Positions 1 to 7,500 of a stretch of 16,712 nt of DNA are shown here, piece after piece. Source of the stretch: UBA5336 sp964506685 (GTDB lineage Bacteria > Pseudomonadota > Alphaproteobacteria > Caulobacterales > Hyphomonadaceae); the NCBI GenBank assembly GCA_964506685.1, contig CAZDMQ010000070.1, forward strand, positions 1 to 16,712. Direction: 5' to 3'. The notes below the pieces were generated by a model. The model was not told the origin of the DNA, made no database searches, and saw only the letters and a program-made list of their open reading frames with translations. The translations under genes were made by a program, and so were the position numbers. Each line of letters begins with the position of its first letter. The stretch's first letter is position 1.

Positions 1-1246
1 GTGCGAGCCGGACGATGTCGTCGCGGCGGAGGATCTGGGCGTGCTCGATGCGGTGGCGGGCTGCGACGGCGCCGGCCGCTTCGGCAGCGTCGATAACGCG
101 CCGGTTGGCGAGATCGCCAATGGCGTGGATGGCAAGCTGCACATTGGCGTCGTTGGCGCGGGCAAACATTTCCGCCAGCGCGTCGGGGGCGAGTAGCGAC
201 AGTCCGCTGGTGCCGGGCCGGTCGCTGTAGGGCGCGCTGAGCAGGGCGCCGCGCGAGCCGAGTGCGCCATCCATGTAGAGCTTGACGGTGCGATTGGTGA
301 CGCGGGGGCTCTCATGGTCGCGGCGGGCGGCAATGTCGAAGGCCTCGGCGTCGAGGGCGTTGTAGACGCGCAGGGGCAGGCGGCCCTCGGCGTCGAGTTC
401 GGCCAGCAGGCGCGCATCCATGGCGCTGACCGACATGTTGTGGACCCCGGTCCAGCCGCGTGCGGCATAGACGGCGGCGCCGATGGCGAGGGCCTCGCGG
501 GCCGCCGCTTCGTCCGGGCGCTGGCGAAGCGCGAGCACGGGCCCCATGGCATTGTCGATGAGGATGCCGGAGGGCGCGCCGGTGGCCGTGCGTTCGATCG
601 CGCCGCCGGCCGGGTCGGGCGTTTGGGCCGTGATCCCGGCGGCAGCGAGGGCGGCCGTGTTGGCGACGAGGGCGTGGCCGTCGGCGCGGACGAGAATGAC
701 CCTGTGCCCAGGGGCAACCGTGTCGAGATCGGCTGCGGTCGGCATCCGGCCTTCGGGCCAGCCGGTCTCGATCCAGCCGCGGCCGAACAGGACGCCGCCT
801 GCCGGCACGGTCCCGGCCTCGGCCCCGACACGGGCGAGCAGGCGGGCCAGCGAGTCCGCACCCGACAGGTCGAGCATCAGCTCCCGCTCACCAATGCCGC
901 GAAGATGGGCATGGGCATCGACAAAGCCGGGATAGAGCGCGGCCCCCTCCAGGTCGATGCGCGTGGCACCGGGCCAGCGCGCCAGCGCCTCGGCGGGATC
1001 GGTCTCGACCGCCTCAATGCGGCCGTCTGCGCCGACAATGACCGCTTCGGCGCGCGGGAGATCGGGATTGCCGGTATGGATCGGCCCGCCGTGCAGGATG
1101 GTGACGGCCCCGGCGGCAGGCAGCGAGTCTGACCCCGGCCCTGATCCTGCCCCTTGGGCCGGTTCGGGGCTGGCACCGGGCACGGTGCGGGGGGCGGCGC
1201 AGGCGGCCAGCAGGAGGGCGAGGCAGGCGGTGGCAATGGATTTCAT
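1..1246 (-). CDS. YtcJ-like amidohydrolase family 3 lipoprotein (partial, runs off the left edge)
   Basis: The frame reads open from an ATG at 1246 to the window edge, giving about 415 residues without the C-terminus. It starts MKSIATACLALLLAAC, a lipoprotein signal with lipobox L-A-A-C (Cys16), so the mature enzyme is probably lipid-anchored in the envelope. Then come the hallmarks of the amidohydrolase_3/YtcJ family: a beta-sandwich start (HGGPIHTGN), the HxH metal motif in PGFVDAHAHL, DGHALVAN, KLYMDGALGSRG, HAIGD and RIEHAQI. Such enzymes hydrolyse amide or related C-N bonds with bound metal; the substrate cannot be told from sequence. An in-frame ATG lies six codons upstream (1264), but the signal peptide fits 1246 better. 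It follows uppP on the same strand after 368 bp, so probably has its own promoter. The family call is firm and the substrate is unknown. Confidence 0.9.
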   Translation of the reverse strand, partial: MKSIATACLALLLAACAAPRTVPGASPEPAQGAGSGPGSDSLPAAGAVTILHGGPIHTGNPDLPRAEAVIVGADGRIEAVETDPAEALARWPGATRIDLEGAALYPGFVDAHAHLRGIGERELMLDLSGADSLARLLARVGAEAGTVPAGGVLFGRGWIETGWPEGRMPTAADLDTVAPGHRVILVRADGHALVANTAALAAAGITAQTPDPAGGAIERTATGAPSGILIDNAMGPVLALRQRPDEAAAREALAIGAAVYAARGWTGVHNMSVSAMDARLLAELDAEGRLPLRVYNALDAEAFDIAARRDHESPRVTNRTVKLYMDGALGSRGALLSAPYSDRPGTSGLSLLAPDALAEMFARANDANVQLAIHAIGDLANRRVIDAAEAAGAVAARHRIEHAQILRRDDIVRLA

Positions 1247-1387
1247 CGGCGGTCGGGCTCCCATGGGACGCGTTTCCCTTGTGCTAGCCCGCTCAAGGGG
1301 GGCTGGCCAGTCGCCGGGGAGCCATTCCGGGATGGAAACGCGGATTGATCCGGGGACGGTCGGCCGATTTGCCCAGAAGACGCCTTG

Positions 1388-1430
1388 GTTTCGACCGGGA
1401 GCCACCGCAATGGCGTTGGTTAATCGAAAC
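1388..1430. repeat. 43-bp imperfect inverted repeat in the uppP-amidohydrolase gap
   Basis: GTTTCGA (1388-1394) and TCGAAAC (1424-1430) are perfect 7-bp arms. Inside them GCCA (1401-1404) and TGGC (1411-1414) form a second small stem, with CC/GG able to pair between the two. The element lies in the 1247-1614 gap between uppP and the amidohydrolase, both on the minus strand. No T-run follows on either strand, so it is not a classical intrinsic terminator. It could be an RNA structure or a protein site. The rest of this gap shows no gene I can support. Confidence 0.4.
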
Positions 1431-1614
1431 TGTCCACGAGCTTCCGCAGGCGTCGGGACGCAACTGGCGGAAGGCGGCGCGCAGCCAGAGGATCAGCCCC
1501 CCTCGCAACGCTGCGCGCCGTTCTTTTCGCTCCCTTGTCCGCCCGCTTTCCGTTGTCTTCGCCACGCATCTCGCGGGCCCGGGGAGGTGCGGGTTTGCAT
1601 GGCGGCGGGGACAC

Positions 1615-2478
1615 TCACCCGGCGATCATGCTGCCGGTCAGCGGGCTCATCATCAGCAGGAGGCCCCCGAGCAGGAGGCGGTAGAGCACGAAGGGCAGAA
1701 AGCTCATCCGGCTGATCACCGCCATCAGCGCGGCAATCGATGCCAGCCCGGCGACGAAGGAGAGCCCGGCGACAATGAGCCCGTCGCCGAGCGTTATGGT
1801 GCCGGCGGTGGCCGGACCGGTGCCGGCAAGCTCGAGAACGGCGTAGAGGCCGGCTGCGGCAATCAGCGGCGCGCCGATCAGCATCGAGAAACGCGCCGAC
1901 TCGATGCGGGTATAGCCGAGCGCGCGGGCGGCGGTCATCGTGATGCCCGAGCGGCTGGTGCCGGGGATCAGCGCGGCGATGGCCTGGGTCGCGCCGATGA
2001 TCGCGGCATGGCCGATGGTCATGTCCGCCTCGGTCCGGACCTTGCGGCCAAACACGTCGGCCGCCCAGAGGGCGATGCCGAACAGGATGGTGGCCAGCGC
2101 CACGGTCTCGAGGCTGCGCAGCTGGTCCTGCAGGCTCGTGGAGAAGAGCTGTTCGTGAACCAGGCCGCCGGCCAGCGCGATCGGCAGCGATGCGAGGATG
2201 AGGACAGCAAGGCGGGCGTCGCGGCCCAGCCGTGTCCGACGGAAGGGCGCGTTCAGCAGTTCGAACCCGCCGGCGACTGCGCGTCCGACATCGCGCCAGA
2301 AATAGGTGAGTACGGCAAACAGCGTCCCGAGATGGGCCATGGCATTGATCATGAGTTCGTCGCGGCCCGCGACACCGAAATAATCGGCTGCGAGCAGGAC
2401 GTGGCCCGAGGACGATATCGGCAGCCATTCCGTCAGGCCCTGGACCACGGCGATGATGGCGAGTTGCATGAGGGACAT
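1615..2478 (-). CDS. uppP: Undecaprenyl-diphosphate phosphatase (UppP/BacA)
   Basis: Integral inner-membrane enzyme that dephosphorylates undecaprenyl diphosphate to the monophosphate carrier lipid used for peptidoglycan and other envelope polymers; excess gives bacitracin resistance. The 287-residue product has the usual family length and several hydrophobic helices. The two family signatures are present: the (E/Q)xxxE motif followed by LPISSSGH near residues 13-26, and PGTSRSGIT around residues 172-180, whose Ser and Arg belong to the active site. The ATG at 2478 gives the standard MSLMQLAII start. A TTG at 2499 would add seven residues, and an ATG at 2469 is also possible. A GGAG lies about 12 nt upstream of 2478, so the ribosome site is mediocre. 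The gene diverges from gltD and shares its AT-rich upstream region. Confidence 0.93.
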   Translation of the reverse strand: MSLMQLAIIAVVQGLTEWLPISSSGHVLLAADYFGVAGRDELMINAMAHLGTLFAVLTYFWRDVGRAVAGGFELLNAPFRRTRLGRDARLAVLILASLPIALAGGLVHEQLFSTSLQDQLRSLETVALATILFGIALWAADVFGRKVRTEADMTIGHAAIIGATQAIAALIPGTSRSGITMTAARALGYTRIESARFSMLIGAPLIAAAGLYAVLELAGTGPATAGTITLGDGLIVAGLSFVAGLASIAALMAVISRMSFLPFVLYRLLLGGLLLMMSPLTGSMIAG

Positions 2479-2565
2479 GGGGGGAACGCGCTCCGGCAAT
2501 CTGGCTTCGTTTGAAGCGCCGGTGTTGTGGCAAGTTTTCCCCCCGCGGGGAAGGCGAAAGAGGAC

Positions 2566-2580
2566 ATATCAACGTGATAT
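2566..2580. promoter_or_regulatory. Palindromic site, copy 1: ATATCA-N3-TGATAT
   Basis: A perfect dyad with ATATCA at 2566-2571, spacer ACG, and TGATAT at 2575-2580. It lies 88 bp upstream of the uppP start and about 150 bp upstream of gltD, in AT-rich DNA that stands out from the GC-rich surroundings. A second copy with the same half-sites and spacer length lies to the right. The form suggests an operator for a dimeric regulator. Which regulator is not known from this window. Confidence 0.55.
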
Positions 2581-2638
2581 ATAATTAAGTTTACTGCACA
2601 TGTCGGGGCGCGCAGAAACGCAAACGTGTGATTAATAA

Positions 2639-2653
2639 ATATCAAAATGATAT
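2639..2653. promoter_or_regulatory. Palindromic site, copy 2: ATATCA-N3-TGATAT
   Basis: A perfect dyad with ATATCA at 2639-2644, spacer AAA, and TGATAT at 2648-2653. Its centre is 73 bp from the centre of copy 1, close to seven turns of B-DNA, so two bound dimers would sit on the same face. It lies 18 bp upstream of a TTGACA hexamer, a position from which a bound protein could affect the gltD promoter. Confidence 0.55.
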
Positions 2654-2671
2654 CTAGTATGCGTGGCGCGC

Positions 2672-2701
2672 TTGACATTCGGAAAAAAGCCTGACTACCC
2701 A
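2672..2701 (+). promoter_or_regulatory. Candidate sigma-70-type promoter for gltD
   Basis: TTGACA at 2672-2677 matches the -35 consensus exactly. At 17-18 bp spacing the sequence is CTACCC/TACCCA (2695-2701), a poor -10 by E. coli standards, although alphaproteobacterial housekeeping -10 elements are more variable. Transcription would begin shortly before the gltD ribosome site. The -35 assignment is fair and the -10 is weak. Confidence 0.35.
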
Positions 2702-2726
2702 ACGGTCAGGTTGCCCGGAGACAGGA

Positions 2727-4160
2727 ATGGCGCACAGGATGCTCAGCTTTACCCGCGTCGAGCGGACCATGCCCGGGAAACGGGATGCGTCTGACCGAGC
2801 GGGCGATTTCGATGAGATCTATGGCGACTACAGCGAAGCGGCAGCGGAAAAGCAGGCCGGGCGCTGCTCGCAGTGCGGCGTGCCGTTCTGTCAGCAGGGC
2901 TGTCCCTTGCAGAACAATATTCCCGACTGGCTGTTGCTGACAGCCGAGGGGCGGCTGCAGGAAGCCTGGCAGGTCTCCTCGGCGACCAACAACATGCCCG
3001 AGATCTGTGGCCGCATTTGCCCGCAGGACCGCCTGTGCGAAGGCATCTGCACGATTGAGCAGTCAGGGCATGGCACGGTGACCATCGGCGCCATCGAGCG
3101 GCATATCACCGACACGGCCTGGGAGATGGGCTGGGTCACACCGATCCGTCCGCGGCGGGAGCGGGACCAGTCGGCCGGGATCATCGGCGCAGGGCCAGCG
3201 GGACTGGCTGCGGCGGAAGAGCTGCGCCGCAAGGGTTACAAGGTCACGGTCTATGACCGCTATGACCGCGGCGGCGGCCTGTTGGTCTATGGTATCCCCG
3301 GTTTCAAGCTGGAAAAGCATATTGTCGAACGCCGGATCCGACGGCTCGAGGAGAGCGGGATCGCCTTCGCGTTCAACACCGAGGTCGGCACGGATGTGAC
3401 GCTCGAAGCGCTCAGGGCGAAGCATGACAGCGTGCTGATCGCGACGGGCGTCTACAAGGCGCGCGACATCAAGGTGCCGGGTATCGGTGCGGACGGGGTG
3501 TATCCGGCGCTCGCCTATCTCACGGCCTCGAACCGGGCCGGCTTCGGCGATGCGCTGCCCCGCGACCTCGATGCGGCGAACCGGCGGGTCGTGGTGATCG
3601 GGGGCGGCGACACGGCGATGGACTGCGTGCGCACGGCGGTGCGCCAGGGCGCGAAATCGGTCACCTGCCTGTATCGCCGCGACCGGGCGAACATGCCCGG
3701 CAGCCAGCGCGAGGTCGCCAATGCCGAGGAGGAGGGCGTGGTGTTCGAATGGCTGGCCGCGCCCGAAGCCGTGCTGCACACCAAGGCCAACCAGGTGAAG
3801 GGTGTGCGCGCGGCGCGGATGACGCTGGGAGAGAAGGATGCCTCGGGTCGCCAGGCACCGGTCAAGTCCGGCGAGACCTTCGATCTCAAGGCCGACATGG
3901 TGATCAAAGCGCTGGGCTTCGATCCGGAGGACCTGCCGGCGCTGTTCGGTGAACGGTCCCTGACCGTCAATCGCTGGGGCGCGGTACGGATCGATTTCGC
4001 TTCAATGGAAACAAGCCTGCGCGGCGTGTTTGCAGCCGGAGACATCGTCCGCGGCGCCTCGCTGGTGGTCTGGGCGATCAAGGATGGCCGCGATGCCGCT
4101 GAGGCGATGCACCGGCACATGGCGGCTGAGGCAGCGGCTCACCGGGTCGCGGCGGAGTAG
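2727..4160 (+). CDS. gltD: Glutamate synthase (NADPH) small subunit
   Basis: The beta subunit oxidises NADPH and passes electrons through FAD and Fe-S clusters to the large subunit, which reduces 2-oxoglutarate plus glutamine-derived ammonia to glutamate. The 477 residues match the family. The N-terminal Fe-S domain has Cys47, 50, 55 and 59 and a second set at Cys94, 98, 104 and 108. The FAD Rossmann motif GAGPAG is at 154-159, the NADPH motif IGGGDTAMDC at 291-300, and the C-terminal FAD-contact segment reads VFAAGDIVRGASLVVWAI. GGAG lies 6 nt before the ATG at 2727, fixing the start. It is the first gene of a gltD-gfa-gltB series, with 5 bp before the next start. Possible control comes from the palindromes and TTGACA upstream. 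Confidence 0.97.
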   Translation: MAHRMLSFTRVERTMPGKRDASDRAGDFDEIYGDYSEAAAEKQAGRCSQCGVPFCQQGCPLQNNIPDWLLLTAEGRLQEAWQVSSATNNMPEICGRICPQDRLCEGICTIEQSGHGTVTIGAIERHITDTAWEMGWVTPIRPRRERDQSAGIIGAGPAGLAAAEELRRKGYKVTVYDRYDRGGGLLVYGIPGFKLEKHIVERRIRRLEESGIAFAFNTEVGTDVTLEALRAKHDSVLIATGVYKARDIKVPGIGADGVYPALAYLTASNRAGFGDALPRDLDAANRRVVVIGGGDTAMDCVRTAVRQGAKSVTCLYRRDRANMPGSQREVANAEEEGVVFEWLAAPEAVLHTKANQVKGVRAARMTLGEKDASGRQAPVKSGETFDLKADMVIKALGFDPEDLPALFGERSLTVNRWGAVRIDFASMETSLRGVFAAGDIVRGASLVVWAIKDGRDAAEAMHRHMAAEAAAHRVAAE

Positions 4161-4165
4161 GCGCC

Positions 4166-4579
4166 ATGGACAGCAAGGGACGCTGCCTCTGCGGGGCGGT
4201 GAAGATCACCGGTCATGGCGCGCACAAGGGCGTGCATGTCTGCCATTGCAACGACTGCGCCCGCTGGAGTGGCGGTCCGCTCATGGCGGTGGAGTTCGAG
4301 GGCGGCATCGATTTCGAAGGCCCCGTGCGCTGGTACAAGAGTTCCGACTGGGGCGAGCGTGGCTCCTGTCTGCAGTGCGGCAGCGCGCTCCTCTGGCGCA
4401 TGCCAAGCGCGAACATGATCAATGTCGCGGTTGGTTGCCTCGATGACCGCTCCATCTTCGAGAAGGTCGATGGGCACATATTCATCGACAGCAAGCCCGC
4501 CTTTTACGAATTCGCAGATGATTCCGAGCGCCTGACCGCCGATCAGGTCTTCGCCAAGTTTACCGGACAGACAGAATGA
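4166..4579 (+). CDS. GFA/CENP-V family zinc protein inserted between gltD and gltB
   Basis: A 137-residue protein with the full set of zinc ligands of the GFA (glutathione-dependent formaldehyde-activating enzyme/CENP-V) fold: Cys7 and Cys9 in CLCG, Cys26, Cys28 and Cys31 in CHCNDC, and Cys68 and Cys71 in CLQCGS. The founding member, Paracoccus Gfa, was linked to the reaction of formaldehyde with glutathione, but most small homologues have no proven activity, so the function is open. It starts 5 bp after the gltD stop and its TGA overlaps the gltB ATG (ATGA), so it is almost certainly co-transcribed and probably translationally coupled to gltB. There is no signal peptide or membrane segment, so it is likely cytoplasmic. 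The family call is strong and the role beside glutamate synthase is unknown. Confidence 0.88.
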   Translation: MDSKGRCLCGAVKITGHGAHKGVHVCHCNDCARWSGGPLMAVEFEGGIDFEGPVRWYKSSDWGERGSCLQCGSALLWRMPSANMINVAVGCLDDRSIFEKVDGHIFIDSKPAFYEFADDSERLTADQVFAKFTGQTE

Positions 4580-7500
4580 CCACCGAAATCGACCGCTACC
4601 TCGCCAATCGCCAGCGCCTGATCGAGGCGCATGCCTATGATCCGGCCCATGAGCATGATGCGTGCGGGGTTGGTCTCGTCGCCGCGCTCGACGGCAAGCC
4701 GCGTCGCGAGATCGTCGAGATGGGGATCAGGGCGCTGAAGAATGTCTGGCACCGCGGCGCCGTCGATGCCGACGGCAAGACCGGCGACGGGGCGGGCATC
4801 CGCATCGAGGTGCCGCAGGACTTCTTCCGCGAGCAGATCGAGCGGACCGGCCACCAGCCGAGCGAGGCCGATATCTGCGTCGGCCAGATCTTCCTGCCCC
4901 GCGCAAATCTCGGTGCGCAGGAAGCGGCCCGCACCATTGTCGAGACCGAGATCCTGCATTTCGGCTTCTACATCTATGGCTGGCGCCAGCCGCCCGTGGA
5001 TGTCTCGGTGATCGGGCAGAAGGCGAAGGATACGCGGCCGGAAATCGAGCAGATCATGTTCCGGGACGACCGCAACCGCTCGCCGGAAGACCTCGAACGT
5101 GCGCTGTATATCTGCCGCCGCCGCATCGAGCGCCGGGCGCGCGAGGCCGGGCTGCAGGAGGTGTATATCTGTTCGCTCAGCCAGAAATCGCTGATCTACA
5201 AGGGCATGTTCCTGGCCGAGGACATCGATTGTTTCTATCTCGACCTGCAGGACGAGCGCTTCGTCTCGGCCGTGGCGATCTACCACCAGCGCTATTCCAC
5301 CAACACCTTCCCGCAATGGTCGCTGGCCCAGCCCTTCCGCATGCTCGCCCATAATGGCGAGATCAACACCGTGCAGGGCAATCTGAACTGGATGAAATCG
5401 CACGAGATCCGCATGGTCTCGGAGCATTTCGGTGATTTCGTCGATGACGTGAAACCGGTGGTGCCGCAGGGCATGTCGGATTCCGGGGCGCTGGATGCGG
5501 TGTTCGAGATGCTGGTGAAGGCGGGCCGCCCGGCGCCCATGGCCAAGGCGATGATGATCCCCGAGGCCTGGTCGAAGCGCGCCTCGATCATGCCCGACAC
5601 GCATGCTGCGCTGTATGCCTATTGCAATTCCGTGATGGAGCCATGGGACGGGCCGGCGGCAGTCTGCGCCTATGACGGCCGCTGGGCGGTGGCCGGGCTC
5701 GACCGCAATGGCCTCCGTCCGCTGCGCTATGCCCTGACCGCCGATGGCATTCTTGCCGTCGGGTCGGAGACCGGCATGTGCCCGCTGTCGGAGCAGACCG
5801 TGGTGCAGCGCGGCCATGTGCCGGCCGGCGGGATGATCGCGGCCGATCTCGAGACCGGCGAGTTCCATGAGCATTTCGAGATCGTCGACCGGCTGGCGGG
5901 CGAACATCCCTTCCAGGACTGGCTGAAGAACGTGAAGGAGCTGGAGCCGACGATCGGTCCCGGCGACGAGCCGCGCGTCAAGGATACCGAAAGCCTCATC
6001 CGGATGCAGGCGGCGGCCGGTTTCACGCTGGAAACGCTGGAACTGATTCTCGCACCAATGGCCGAGACCGGCAAGGAAGCGATCGGTTCCATGGGCGATG
6101 ACACCGCACCGGCGGTGCTGACCGATGCCTACCGGCCGCTCAGCCATTTCTTCCGCCAGAATTTCAGCCAGGTCACCAATCCGCCGATCGACCCGCTGCG
6201 GGAAGACCGGGTGATGAGCCTCAAGACGCGGTTCAAGAACCTGCGCAACGTGCTGGCGACCGAAGGGGCGCAGCAGGATGTCTACGTGCTGGAGAGCCCG
6301 TTCCTGTCGAACGGCATGTATGACCGGCTGCGGACCCTGCTCGGCGAGGAAGCGACGGAGATCGACTGCACCTTCGATCTCGATGCTGCGAGCGGCAATG
6401 GCCGTGCCCTGCGCAAGGCGCTGGCCAGGATCCAGGCCGAGGCCGAGGATGCGGTGCGGGCGGGCCGCGAACACGTCGTGCTGACCGATGAGCACCAGGG
6501 GGACGGCCGCGTGGCGATCCCCATGATCCTGGCGACCGGCGCCGTCCATGCCCACCTCGTCGCCCAAGGGCTGCGCAGCTTCTGCTCGGTCACGGTGCGC
6601 TCGGCCGAATGCCTCGACACGCACTATTTCGCGGTGCTGGTGGGCGTCGGGGCGACCTGCGTGAATGCCTATCTCGCCCAGGACTCGATTGCCGATCGCC
6701 AGGCCCGGGGCCTGTTCGGCGAGGTGTCGCTGAATGAGTGCGTGCGGCGCTACAAGTCCGCGGTCGAGGGCGGGCTGCTGAAGATCCTCTCCAAGATGGG
6801 GATCTCGGTGATCTCGTCCTATCGCGGTGGCTACAATTTCGAGGCGCTGGGCCTCTCCCGCGCGCTTGTGGCCGATTATTTCCCCGGCATGCCCAGCCGG
6901 ATCTCCGGTCTCGGCCTCGCCGGCCTCGAGGAGAACGCGCTCAAGCGTCACGAGATGGCGTTCGACAGCGATGTGGCCGCGTTGCCGGTGGGCGGGTTCT
7001 ATCGCCTGCGCGCGCGGGCGGAACCGCATGCGCTGGACGGCACGCTGATCCACCTGCTGCAGACCGCCGTCGCAAGCGGCGACTATGAAACCTACGAGAC
7101 CTATGCCCGGGCGGTGAACGGACGGGCGCCGATCCAGTTGCGCGACCTGCTCGATTTCAAGTCCGCCGGCCGTCCCGTGCCTCTGGAATCGGTGCAGTCG
7201 ATCAACGAGATCCGCAAGCGGTTCGTCACGCCCGGCATGTCGCTCGGGGCGCTGTCGCCGGTGGCCCATGGCACGCTGAACGTGGCGATGAACCGGATCG
7301 GTGCCAAGTCCGTTTCCGGCGAGGGCGGCGAGGTCAGCGAGCGCTATGAGCCGCTGCCGAATGGCGACAACATGAATTCGGCCGTGAAACAGGTCGCCAG
7401 CGGACGGTTCGGCGTCACGGCGGAATATCTCAACCAGTGCCGCGAGATCGAGATCAAGGTTGCCCAGGGCGCCAAGCCCGGTGAGGGGGGCCAGTTGCCG

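Noticed and set aside
1387..1400. A GGTTTCGACC stretch resembling a tRNA T-arm
   Set aside because: The flanking bases do not form the 5-bp T-stem, and no acceptor or anticodon arm can be found around it.
1293..1565. A 90-codon minus-strand frame in the uppP-amidohydrolase gap
   Set aside because: GTG start without a ribosome site, Arg-rich composition, no known motif, and another frame through the same DNA is open as well.
1345..2514. A 389-codon plus-strand frame opposite uppP
   Set aside because: Overlaps the well-supported uppP on the other strand; Gly/Arg/Asp-rich translation without any family match.
2537..2552. TTCCCC-CCGC-GGGGAA hairpin upstream of uppP as a terminator or attenuator
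   Set aside because: A 6-bp stem without a convincing T-run, in the upstream region of uppP; G/C-run pairing of this size is common in such DNA.
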